The notes under the pieces are model-generated. The model ran no database searches. It was given only the letters and a program-made list of their open reading frames with translations, and was not told the origin of the DNA. A stretch of 64,000 nt of DNA from Bipolaris cookei (taxonomy: Eukaryota; Ascomycota; Dothideomycetes; Pleosporales; Pleosporaceae), in the NCBI GenBank assembly GCA_002286855.1, contig NRSV01000053.1:1-64000 (forward strand). The letters run 5' to 3'. Positions 31,724-43,010 of this stretch are shown here, piece by piece. The position numbers were made by a program, and so were the translations under genes. Within the stretch, counting starts at the first letter, position 1, and every line of letters starts with the position of its first letter.

Positions 31724-33235
31724 TTATGCCGTCCTGGCGACAGGCTTCTTCTCACCACCCATGTCGTGCTCAGTGTAGTAGAAGTTCTCCTCGGGAATGC
31801 GTCCTCTCAGGAACTCAGGCTCGGAGCCGCGGACATAGATATCCTCGAACAGAACCTTGCCAGTGGGCTCTGGGGGTGCCATGTTCTCCGCCTCGGCAAC
31901 CTCAGCATCGACATCGGAACGGGCCTGCTTATCGATGGACTTGAGCTCCTCCTCTGAGGTGACCCCCCAGTCAAGGAGCTTCTGCTTAAGGCCGGCAATG
32001 GGGTCGTTTGTGCTACGCATGCGCTGGATCTCCTCACGGGTCTATCATGTATTGTTAGTATTTCAAATATGCATGACACAGCAGATAAACTTACTCGGTA
32101 TGTGGTTCCGGGATCGGACATGGAGTGTCCTCCGTAACGGTAGGTGACATATTCGTAAACGAGAGGACCCTTGCCAGCGGCGGCGTACTCCTTTCCGTAC
32201 TTGACGGCAGCCTTGACGGCAAGGACGTCCATGCCGTTGATCTTCAGACCAGGAATGTACTGGCCACGCTTGTAGTAATCGGTGAGGGCAGATGAGCGGT
32301 TGGCAGCGGTACCCATACCATACTTGTTGTCTATGCCCAGTTAGCAGACTTCACATGTATTTGCGGGATAGTTTACGCACTCTCGCAACCGAAGATGACA
32401 GGCAAGTTCCAGAGCTTAGCCATGTTGAAAGCCTCGAAGACTTGACCCTGGTTGGAAGCACCGTCTCCGTAGAGGGCCAGGGTAACGTTCTTCTTGTTGG
32501 TGTACTGGCATGCGAAGGCGATACCAGCGCCGACGGGGACCTGAGCACCAACGATACCGTTTCCACCGTAGAAGCCAGGGGCAAACATGTGCATGGATCC
32601 ACCCTTTCCGTAGGCAATACCCTCTCTCCTGCCGAGCAGTTCACCGATGATGGACTTAACGGTTGCGCCGCGCATCAGAGCAAAGCCGTGGCAGCGATAG
32701 GCGGTAATGAGATGGTCGGCGCGTTCAATGGCATGTTCGATACCGACGGCGACGGCCTCTTGACCGGTGGACAGATGGCAAAAACCCCGAATCTTCTTCT
32801 CCTTATAAAGCCTGTCGGCGGCCATCTCCATGCGTCTATTCCCCACGTTAGAAGGCAATTACATGTGGAAGTTTTAAAATCCCGAGACTCCATACCGGAC
32901 AGCGACCATGTCGTAGTACATCTGCTTCAGCTCCTTCTTAGTGACGTCCATGGTGTATGGCGGCGGGTCGAGTTCGTATGTCTCAAAAGCCTCGTCTGAG
33001 AGGCGGATCTCGAAGGGCTTGTCATCCTCCTGCGAGCGGTTAATAACCCATTGCATAATTATAACCCGTGAATTGGCCGCCGGGAAGAATTCCTTACTGA
33101 GGGCACATTGGCCGGGTCGGTATGCGATGAAGCGGCGTCGGTGGTGACGGACCTGAAGGCTGGGCGCGCGACAGGAACGATGGCATTGCGCCTCAAGGGC
33201 GAGGCAATGCTCCGCCTAATTGTCCTGGACAGCAT
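31724..33235 (-). CDS. PDA1: Pyruvate dehydrogenase E1 component subunit alpha
   Basis: Five exons: 33235-33098, 33029-32896, 32835-32381, 32330-32095, 32041-31724 (426 aa); introns 68, 60, 50 and 53 nt. With the beta subunit it decarboxylates pyruvate using thiamine diphosphate in the mitochondrial matrix. The first exon is a mitochondrial presequence rich in Arg and Ser (MLSRTIRRSIASPLRRNA). Then come MYYDMV..RRMEMAADRLYKEK, GFCHLSTGQEAVAVG and the thiamine-diphosphate motif GDGASNQGQVFEAF...GCENNKYGMG (the Asn pair spans an intron). The regulatory loop YRYGGHSMSDPGTTYR holds the serines phosphorylated in the family. The length fits fungal PDA1. Confidence 0.96.
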
Positions 33236-34756
33236 TATGAAGGGCGAGCAGGATGGGCGAGGGGTGAAGTCGGGGTTGACTGCGGTGGTGGTGTTGGTTC
33301 GAAAAGTTGCTCAGCTCCGCCAGCTCGGGGATCCGCTTTCGCGCTAAGCGATTAGGCTCCGCTCAACGCCAATTCCCACCATATCCCGATCTTCTCCGAC
33401 CCAACAGCATCTCAAAGCATGCAGCCTTGTTAACATTGCCTCGATAACCCTTTTTAGGATTACCATTCTCTGCGCAGTCATCTCCGTGCTCTCTAAACAT
33501 CATCAATTCATTAGAGACTAACAAAATTCACTGCACCATAGATTGCGAATATGCGGGGACATCAGCATTATCGCCCCCATCAATATGAAAAGCAATGATC
33601 CGAGTGCGCCATCCGAACGGAAAGGCATCCTGTATAACACTCTATAACACTCTTATTGAAGATGTCAGATGTAAGTACCTGGGTTTGTTGAACCACAACC
33701 AAAGAATGTTCAGGGAACTCTATTACTACACCAGTACGTAAACACCGGGAGTCTACCAGGGAAACCAAAAAGACACTTAGCGAACCTGATCTTAACTCCC
33801 ACAATCACCACATATGAATAACGATAAGGCGGATTGATAATAGAAAGAGAGATCAGATCAATACAACCATATTTTCTTCACACGCACACATGTGTGACCA
33901 TCCTTGACAACCTATCACAATCTGACAATTACCGTCCTTAGGAACCCATCACAATCTGACAGAAGACAGGATGACATCGGACGTGTATAACTAGAATATT
34001 TTAAAGTAGTAAATGCTGTTGCTTTTTCTTATGTAAAAGACTCAATCGAATTAGACGGAGTCTCTCCATGGACATTCAGGATCTAGTCCGTTACTCTGCC
34101 TGCATATTTTACACTCTCGTATGTCACGTGGAAAAAGTGGCTGCTCTGGCTCACCACATAAACCTTGGATGACCTCAATATCACACTAACCAATCACCCG
34201 GAAGCATGCTCAACAAGCATTCGGTTGACAGTCGCTCTTAACGTTCAAGGAGATTCAGTCAAAGAAAAATACAAGAGGAAGAAGAATATTAATTGCGAAG
34301 GCCGAAGGATCGCATCCTTGCACCTCTTCGCATTTTCCCTAAGGTGAAGGACTTCACAACAATGGTCAAGCGCTATAGTATGCTACATTAGACTCATCTC
34401 ACAGAACCGATACATTTTGAACATTCGGTAAGATAATCGCAGTTTGCCTCCTCTCTATCTTTGAGTTGAGTTCCTGGTTTTTCATGCCAATGTTTGGTCC
34501 TTCACTTTCGTTACCTGAGGCAGTCCCCGGCCAACACATACGAAGGCTTGTGGCCAATCATTTGGTCTGATGTATTGGCCGTACATATCTCTGCTTTGCT
34601 CAGCCCCCATTCCCCTTTAATGAAAGGTACCTCACCGCTTTCTGGATTTTAAATGCTCTCCAAATAACGCTTGCAGTCCTCTTCCCCACACCGAACTTAC
34701 TCTTCATTATGCTATTTTGATGCCGGTTAACCCCGACCATAGATCGTTTCAAATAT
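33236..34756. other. Intergenic, PDA1 promoter and unknown sequence
   Basis: About 1.5 kb between the divergent PDA1 start and the HET pseudogene start. A 17-bp sequence ACCYATCACAATCTGACA occurs twice, at about 33910-33927 and 33944-33961. No gene is seen. Confidence 0.45.
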
Positions 34757-36987
34757 ATGGCAAACAATAATCGTCCCACCCGCAATCGCCCAGTATTTGA
34801 GCATGAAAAACTTGACCACAACAAACAATCGATCCGGTTATTCAGAATCCTGCCTGAACTCTCGTATAACGGTCTTATCCAATGCGAATTGTGGAACACC
34901 ACTATGGAAGACGAATATGACTGTCTTTCTTACGTATGGGGTCCAAAGGGAGATGAGCAAGAAATCTTAGTCAAAGGCAAGAACTTGCAAGTCCGCAAGA
35001 ACCTATGGACTTTCTTGAATGCAATTCGTCCAAAATATGCTATTTCGCAGCGCGCAATTTGGACAGACTACATTTGCATCAAACAAAATTCTCATCCAGA
35101 TCACGATAAGAGCTCCAACTCAGAACTCAGCCACCAGATTTCTATGATGAATAAAATCTACTCGGGTGTTACACGGGGTCTAGATCTATACTTCTCTTGC
35201 CGGGTCCCACACCAAGGCCGGTGAGCTTTACGCTAGTGTTCCGTGAGGTTGTCTGGCGATTCTTAGTGGAAAAGAGTTATGGATGTAACCGGGGGTTTTG
35301 ACAAACACTAATCTATATTGCTATAGACTAACGAGTAACAATCTTGTTAAGTAACTAGTAAGAAAGTACAATTTGAGTTGACCACAACGAGAGTAAATAA
35401 TGAAATCCATCCATCCTTATATCCTCATTGCTTTCGTCCTGCCATCTCTTCATGCACTGCCATCTCAGATGGCCGGCCTTGGCGAGATGGCACATCACGT
35501 GACCTCGAGCCCCGCGGTGATCCGTTACCTTCTGACGCGGAGCTTTGTGGCACCATAACCACTCGTGCTCTCTCGTTCCTCTTGTCCTGCGTCAAGGAGA
35601 GCCCCTTTCTTGTTATCTCTGTAACATCGGGAGCCCGAGAGGTTGTCGGATGGTTAGGTTTCAGTGAGCACATTGAGCGCTCTTTTACCTTTTGGCACGA
35701 GCTGAATGCACGGAAACTTCAGTTGGATCATGAGACTAAAGAAATGTGGGATAGCCATATTGAGAATAGGAATCCAGAGCTTAGAAAAGACTGGAACGAG
35801 CTAGCCGAGAATTCATACTGGAGAAGAGCATGGATCATACAAGAGATAATCTCCGCGGGAAAGCCCAGGCTACTTGCCAACTCGGATGTCGAGATTGGTT
35901 ATGCTCCAGGGATTTCGAAGTTACTACCCGATCGCAGTTGATCATATAGCAGTTCTGCGGTTTATATTCAGACGCAAACTTTCCACACTTATCTTGGATC
36001 CTTGTGCAAATCAAAAAAGATCAAGGGTAGCAGTCTCATTTCGTTTTTCCACTCGCTGACTGGGAGAGAGAGCGAAAAGCCCCGAGACCGCATCTATTCT
36101 CTCCGCTCCATTGCTTCGGATGGAGTCTCTATCTTCTTTGATTACGACAGTTCCGACAAGGGTATACTGTTTCAACTTCTCGAAATCTTCAAAACTCCAT
36201 GTGCCCATGCTTCGGAGTTTACATGGTACAAGCTCTTGAACTCGAAGACAACTATGAATTTTTTGATGCATCAGAGCAAAAGAGGTCTTTGTTCGAAATA
36301 CAAACGAAAGAGTCATGGACGACTCCCATCTCTGAGGTTTTATCTTATTCTCAACTCGGAAATTTTTAATCTTATTGTAGTTGGGATCTTAGAAAGACGC
36401 TTGAGTCAGAGGTTCGCGTCTATAATTCCACTGACTGTATGAAAGACATGTACTTAAACATCAGGCGATTCCGGGGTTATGACGGCAAAGAAAAGTACGC
36501 TATCAAGGCGGATCATCAAGACTGGATCGAAGTGCTTTCCACAAGAATAATCAACGAACTCGACCTTTGCGAACATTCGAAGCAAGCAATATACTACGGC
36601 CATGCGATCTACCTCACAGGAGGAGCCATGGTCAGCCTACTCCCCATTCTTCCCAAAGAGCCCGGATCAAGAAATATATATAAACTATGCAACAATGCAC
36701 GAGACCTCTTCAATACTTATCCATCCTGCAAGATAGTCAACAGCACAGCGCCACAGGAACCGGATCCCTGTTGTTCAGATGAGAGTTCTTACACAGTCTC
36801 TCCACAGCTGTTCGCCAACGCCGGTACACAAAGAGGTATCCAAAAGAAAAAGTATGCGGATGCGGCGTCGTCTTGCGGTTCAATACACGGCCGGAAGCAC
36901 TCGTCTTGTCATATGACAGCATGCGATGAAAAGATACAGGAACATGCTTTATACCAGTCACCTTTTGGCGGTCTTCCAGTATGTTAG
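34757..36987 (+). pseudogene. HET-domain protein gene, broken by a solo LTR and point lesions
   Basis: HET-domain proteins act in vegetative (heterokaryon) incompatibility, an allorecognition cell-death response. The N-terminal domain shows EYDCLSYVWGP, RAIWTDYICIKQ and QISMMNKIYSG. At that point a 460-bp LTR plus its 5-bp duplication is inserted. After it the frame resumes with GAREVVGWLG, then SYWRRAWIIQEI and KPRDRIYSL. A TGA stands at 35939-35941. The frame shifts near 36200, another stop (TAA) lies near 36367, and the C-terminus runs to 36987. The LTR, stops and frameshift together make it non-functional. Confidence 0.85.
35167..35626. mobile_element. Solo LTR (460 bp) inserted in the HET gene
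   Basis: Starts TGTTACACGG and ends CTCTGTAACA, giving TGTTAC/GTAACA inverted tips with the TG...CA ends of LTRs. Perfect 5-bp direct repeats TCGGG flank it (35162-35166 and 35627-35631). There is no internal retroelement sequence, so it is most simply the product of LTR-LTR recombination. The insert plus its duplication is 465 bp, a multiple of three, so the host frame is kept, but the LTR carries stops. Confidence 0.9.
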
Positions 36988-37195
36988 TGCAAGCCCGCCC
37001 CACCCGTTACCTCTGACTCATCACTCTGGTCTGCGAAGCCACAGACGATACGAGGAGCGCGACGTGCAAGACAAAGATGGTTGGGAAATCAATTTTCCCC
37101 AGAGATAAAGATTACAGTTGAGGATAACATGCATGGTGGGCTCGAGCACTGGCAATCTACTAATACATATATACAACGATGCTTTTATCTATAAA

Positions 37196-38531
37196 CTATG
37201 CTGCAGGAGGATCGATATGCTGCGTCTGGCTTGCGAAGAATTCCTTCTGTGCCAGACACCTTTCACTAGTGCACTTTGGACACCGGAGAGTCATCTGAGG
37301 GCTGCAAGCCTGACCGCTTTGCAAGTGTGCTTTGGCAATGTCCGCTAGTGCTTCGATGAAGACACGGTTGTCGTTCAGACTGTCTACACGCTTGACACCC
37401 TCGTGACCTTCAGCATCTTCGCCAATGACCTCTTTGTCAAGTTCGTACAACGTCTCGATGTGGTCGCTGGTGAATGCAATTGGAACCAACAACATATCTG
37501 TTTGGCCCTTCTTCATGTATTCCTTGACAGTGTCTGAAGTCTGTGCGCCGAGCCATGGCTGAGGTCCGACCTGCGACTGCCATACAAGACGGTATTTGTA
37601 CTTCATACCCAGGCGCTGCATGACGGCGTAAACGGTGGCCGCGACTTCGGAGGGATATGGGTCACCACGGTTTACGACAGTCATCGGTAGACTGTGCGCT
37701 GAGAAGAGAATGATAACGCTGTCTCTTCGCTCAGGAGGGTATTCGGCGAGCTTCTTCTCGATGAGCTGGGCGAATGCTTCGACGAGACCCGGGTGAGCAG
37801 GCCAGCGATCAATGACACTCCATTTGATCGCGCCCTCGGGTTCGACTTCTTGTCCAATCTCTCCAGCCGCACGCTTGCCCTCCAGCCTTGTCCTCCATTT
37901 CCAGAGCTCGTTCAGTGAAGAACCAGTAGTAGAGCACGAGTATTGCGGGTATTGTGTGAAGGCGACAGCACGACCACCTTTGCCACCTCCAAATCCATCT
38001 GCCAGCAGCTGCTTGTAGGTGTCTTCAGTAAGAGGATTGGCATAACGGAAGGCGACATATGGCTTGTGCGGCGCTGTCTCGGGTGAAGTCTTGTCGAGAA
38101 TCTTGCACATCTCTGCGGCTTGGTATTCCGACCACTTCCTAATCGGTGATCCTCCTCCAATCTCAGCATACTGCTTTTGAATCTTTGGTGTTCTTCTCCT
38201 TGCAATATAAGGTCCAATGTAGTTCTGGAGAGGTCCAAGGGGAATCAAGTCTTTGTCAGCCTGTCCAAGTCAGTCTTATTCCATTGACACGTAAGTGAAG
38301 CCATACAAACAACATGCTCAAGAAGCCATGAACCTCATCGGTAGTGGATGGCCCGCCCATGTTCATGAATACCATGGCAGTTGGGCCCTTCGCTCCCGGC
38401 GTAGCCTGCGTCGGGGCGATGGTGACATTTCCTCTTCTCCATTGCGCACTATATGACGAAAGGATAGATGTGGCGGGCGTGACGGAAGTTGCACGCTTTG
38501 CAGCGCGGGAACAAGATATCCGCAGCGCCAT
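37196..38531 (-). CDS. HEM15: Ferrochelatase, mitochondrial
   Basis: Exons 38531-38307 and 38260-37196 (429 aa), one 46-nt intron. It inserts Fe(II) into protoporphyrin IX at the matrix side of the inner mitochondrial membrane, the last step of haem synthesis. A presequence (MALRISCSRAAKRATSV) is followed by AMVFMNMGGPSTTDEV, then FTQYPQYSCSTTGSSLNELW, ILFSAHSLPMTVVNRGDPY (with the catalytic His), WQSQVGPQPWLGAQT and PIAFTSDHIETLYELD. The C-terminus has CSPQMTLRCPKCTSERC, the cysteine pattern that binds a [2Fe-2S] cluster in animal and fission-yeast enzymes. It is divergent from Ku70. Confidence 0.96.
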
Positions 38532-38930
38532 CGTGGAGTTGACGACGAGAAAGAAGGCGTCTTTTCAAAACGATGTACTAGACTGCTATGAGGCCAGAAC
38601 ACCAAAGTGAATAATGTCCGAGCAGGAAAAGCTTCGACCAATAGTCGCAGTCTCTTTGGTAGTGATGACGATCGAGGCTGGGGATCGGCTGCTCGGAGAA
38701 GCCCCACTGTGGCTGCATGTCACGTGCCGTCGCGTTGGAGCTAAGGCGCGTGCCTACGGTTGCCTGGGGTCGTCCCGCTGCCCCAACTTGAATGCGACAA
38801 TTGTAGGGGTTTATTTTATAACTTTGATCTCCCGTGTTGCAGAAGTAGATGTAAATTAACCAAATTACCACGAGTCCTGGGCTACAATACCAGGGCATTT
38901 TCCACGTCTGTCTAACCACGGCTTTCCATC
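38532..38930. promoter_or_regulatory. Divergent promoter HEM15 / Ku70
   Basis: A 399-bp spacer between the two start codons. It must hold both promoters; a CACGTG-like CATGTCACGTGCCG sequence occurs near 38718. No gene is seen. Confidence 0.45.
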
Positions 38931-40969
38931 ATGGCGGACCCTCAAGACAACCGAGCAGGTGAAGAGGAAGAAGATGAAGACGAAGACGAAATTGACGATA
39001 CCGTGCGATCAATTTATTTTCCGTATCTGTGCAGTGTACTAACATAACGTAGACTTACAAGACTATCAAAGATGCTGTTCTCTTCGCCATCCATGTCAGT
39101 CCCAGTATGCTTGAGAAGCCGCCCAAGTCAGAAGACAAGAAAGCCGAACGCGACTCACCAACCTCTGCCGCTTTAAAATGTGCCTACCAATTAATGCAGC
39201 AGCGCATCATCTCAAATCCAAATGATATGATGGGCATACTGCTGTTTGGCACAGAGGAAACGGACTTAAAGGACGGCGACAGTACGTTTCAACACTGCTA
39301 TCTCTTGGCCGACTTAGACGTTCCATCGGCGCAAGACGTTAAAAGACTGAGAGACATGGTCGAGGATGAGGAAAAAGCCGAAAAGATTCTCAAGCCGGCA
39401 AAGGATGGAGCCAGCATAGCAACAGTGCTCTTTTGCGCAAATCAAATCTTCACCACCAATGCACCAAACTTCTCGTCAAGACGTCTGTTCCTAGTCACCG
39501 ACAACGACTATCCGGTCAAAGCTAAAGCAGATAAGGATGCTGCAGTCACGCGAGCCCGCGACCTATATGACTTGGGCTGCACTATTGATCTATTCCCCAT
39601 TTCACAACTAGACCACAGCTTCGATAGATCACGCTTTTATGATGACCTTGTTTATCCAACATCACCCTCGGATCCAGATGCGCCAGTTTCTATACCTTCT
39701 ACCACAAAAGTTGCGAAGAGCGGTGAAGGCATTTCTCTTCTAAAGCAGCTCATCGCTTCAATCAACTCGAAAGCCACACCTCGGCGTGCTCTATTCTCAT
39801 TGCCGCTGGAGATAGGCCCCGACTTGAAAATTGGTGTGAAGGGATACATTCTAATCAAACGCCAGGAGCATGTCAAATCCTGCTATGTATGGGTTGGTGG
39901 AGAGAAACCGCAGATAGTGACGTCTTCAACTACACACATGGCCGACGACACTGCGCGGACCGTTGAGAAGGCTGAGCTACGGAAAGCGTACAAGTTCGGT
40001 GGTGACGCGATAACATTCACACCCGAAGAAATCACGAAGATACGGCAATGTTTCGGTGAACCTGTCATACGTATAATTGGCTTCAAGCCTCTTTCCAGTG
40101 TACCCATCTGGGCGAACACGAACAAGTCGACGTTCATTTACCCATCAGAGGTAAACTATATCGGCTCAACGCGTGTCTTCTCTGCATTGCAGCGGAAGCT
40201 ACTGAAGTCCAAGAAGATGGGTTTAGTATGGTTTATTCCACGCCGTAACGCTGCGCCTACCCTAGCAGCACTCATTCCAGGCGAAGAGACAACCAACGAA
40301 GGAGGCGAGCAAGTCATGCCACCTGGGCTCTGGCTCGTACCTCTTCCTTTCGCCGACGACATTCGCCAATTTCCTACACCTCCCGAGGAACCCCTCAAGA
40401 CTACCGACGCCCTAACAGATAAGATGCGCCTCATTATCGAACAACTCCAACTACCAAAGGGCATATACGATCCTTCCAGATATCCCAATCCTGATTTACA
40501 ATGGTTCTACCGCATTCTCCAAGCACTCGCATTAGAAGAGGAGTTACCAGAACATCCAGACGACAAGACGATCCCGCGCTACAAACAAATCGACAAGCGC
40601 TGTGGCGATTACATTGAAGACTACGGCAAAGAGTTTCAAGAAGTATATGCTCAGCAGCAGAAATCTGCGCTTGCACATCGTACCAAGCCTACTGCTAAGA
40701 AACGTCCCGGTGGAGCCTATGCCGATGTCGAAGAGAAGAAGCCGGTGGCTAAGCGGGTCAAGAAGGAGTCTAAGGTTGCAGATGGTGGTGACGAAGATGG
40801 TGGTATGACGGATCAGCAGATGGCGGATATCAACAATAGCGGGCAGATTAGCAAACAGACTGTTGCTGTGTTGAAGCAATGGCTGGATGCTAGGGGCCAG
40901 AGTGTCGCGGGGAAGAAGGTGGATTTGTTGGAACGGGTGCAGGAGTATCTTGATAAGAAGGGATTTTGA
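38931..40969 (+). CDS. KU70: ATP-dependent DNA helicase II subunit Ku70
   Basis: Exons 38931-39002 and 39053-40969 (662 aa). The 50-nt intron has a TACTAAC branch. Ku70 pairs with Ku80 to form the ring that binds DNA ends in non-homologous end joining and at telomeres. The acidic start (MADPQDNRAGEEEEDEDEDE) leads into the von Willebrand A-like domain (TYKTIKDAVLFAIHVSPSML...GILLFGTEE). The Ku core follows (RVFSALQRKLLKSKKMGLVWF, NAAPTLAALIPG). A basic linker and a C-terminal SAP domain (residues about 620-660, QTVAVLKQWLDARGQSVAGK) close it. All parts of a normal Ku70 are present. The older mus-51 naming of Neurospora applies to the same family. Confidence 0.96.
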
Positions 40970-41173
40970 GGCTTGAACGGTCTGTATCATGAATATGTGA
41001 GGCGTTGAGGTGTGTGGAGGGGGATGCTCTATCGATTCATGAGCATCGGGAATCATGACATAATGGTGCTTACTAAGAAACCGTATGATATGTAAATTCA
41101 GCAATGTGACGCTCCTACCATTGGGGCCTTGCCCATGCGTTATTTATCCAATACTCATATTGTCTATATGGTA

Positions 41174-42976
41174 ATGTGACTGCATAGCGAGCGCGCCACA
41201 CTAACAAGCTATCAGAACCCTACAACTTCAAACCTCAATGTCTCAACCATCTAACCCCAAACTGCTTCCTAAGGAAGAGAGAATTAAGCTAGCCCTTCAA
41301 GAAACCAAGAAGCTTCGAGAACTAAGCGTATGACGCGCTGCTATAGTATATAGAGTGTCCCGAAGGTCAATTGACCGCCGACGCGCTGGGACGAAGTCAA
41401 CACGCGATACCCACTCCAAATCGTCCAGTCTCCAGAAAACTAAAGAGAAGGTACTTATATACTATATCAAGAAACTTAATACGCAAGGGTTTGCCCCAAC
41501 GCTTCGTTGTGTTGAAGATATGGCCTATTAACTGCGCGCTGCGCGTGATGCAGAGCCTGTTAGCCCGCGATGGGCTTCAAACATCGTCAAACGCGAACCT
41601 GAGCTCAAGTCGCAGATGACTCGGCAGCGCGATCGCCAAAGAGTCTTATGCAGTGACCCAGATGTTATTGAGTCTTGGTTCGACCTTGTACGCAATGTCA
41701 AGGCCAAGTACAGTGTTCAGGACGAGTGTACATACAACTTTGATGAGACTGGCTTTATTATGGGCGTCAGAAACTGCTTAAAAGTAGTCACTGCATCAGA
41801 GAGGCGTACCAGGCCCATTGGAGTGCAACAGGGAGACCGTGAGTGGGTGACTCTGATCGCTGCAATCAACGCGATGAGCTGGGCGATTGCACCCTACCTT
41901 ATCTTCAAAGCAAAGAACCACGACGCGTCCTGGTAACCTGATTCAAAGCCTCAATGGCGCATTGGGGTTAGCGACAACTGCTGGACTACAAATAAGATTG
42001 GTGTAGCTTGGCTAAAGCAATTTGCTGAGCAAATAGAGAGGCTAAGAGTAGATAGCCATGTGCTGCTTGTAATTGATGGCCACGAGAGCCACAAGTCGCT
42101 TGCCTTCCAGGATATTTGCAAGGAGAACAAGATAGTTACCCTCTATATGCCGCTACACTCATCCCACATCCTGCAACCACTCGATGTGGGATATTTTGCC
42201 CCTTTGAAGCAGGAGTATGGCAAAGAGATCAGAGCCTTGGTAACAGACCATATTGGCCAAATTGATAAAAGAGCATTCATCGCGTTGTTTGAAAAGATTT
42301 TTGAGGCAGCTTTTTCAAAGACCAACATTACTTCAAGCTTCTGGGCAACTGGGCGAGTGCCTAACGATCCATTGGTGGTGCTATCGAAGCTTGATGTCAA
42401 GCATCGCACGCCAACACCGCCTCTACCAAGGGCGATACAATGAAACCCCAAAACACCCACCAACGCTGCTGAAGTAGAGGATCAATCTACGCTGCTTCGA
42501 GGTTGCATAAAAAAACATCAGGGTTCTTCACTTTCTGCCATGGTTAATATGCTCAATCAGCTTAGAAAGGGCACTGAGATGATACTACATTCGCAGACAT
42601 TGCTAGCAGCCCGAGTGCTGCAGCTTGAAGCGTCAAACAGGGCTGCTTCTGAGCGTAAATCGCGGAAGCGGAAGCGGATTCAAGAGGGCGGGGACCTTTT
42701 GAAGGAACAGGCAGAGGAACTGGTGACCGAACTAGACGTTAGGGCGCAGGTAGAGGGGAAACGCGTGAAGGTAGGGCCCGAACAGGCGCAGGCAAGCAGC
42801 GCAAAAGGCACTGTAAGCGCTGCGGCGAGATAGGGCACAACTCACGCACATGTAAAAAGACGTAACAGACGCTAGTGATTAACACTGTATACTATAGATT
42901 GATTTAAGTGGTGATGAGGTATTGTGTATAGAAGGCTTGATGACTTGTTAGGGTGGCGCGCTCGCTGTAGTCACGT
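41174..42976 (+). mobile_element. Fot1/pogo-type element, decayed
   Basis: About 1.80 kb with imperfect inverted repeats of about 40 bp at both ends (both contain GCGAGCGCGCCAC and CTAACAAG) and TA at 41172-41173 and 42977-42978. It carries the broken transposase at 41239-42866. Its right end lies 34 bp from the stop codon of PUS1, so it sits in the Ku70-PUS1 convergent spacer. Confidence 0.87.
41239..42866 (+). pseudogene. Fot1/pogo-type transposase, broken
   Basis: Starts MSQPSNPKLLPKEERIKLAL, with the DNA-binding region in pieces. The catalytic domain reads NFDETGFIMGVRNCLKVVTA (first Asp), then VIDGHESHKSLAFQDI (second Asp) and PLHSSHILQPLDVGYFAPLK. The Lys/Arg tail RKSRKRKRIQEGG is followed, in another frame, by a CCHC zinc knuckle CKRCGEIGHNSRTC near 42815-42856. 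Stops and at least two frame changes separate the parts. It is related to the Fot1-like copy at 10005-11624 (same tail and knuckle) but is clearly diverged. Confidence 0.85.
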
Positions 42977-43010
42977 TATCATAAGCCAATCATTTCTGTC
43001 AAATACTTGC

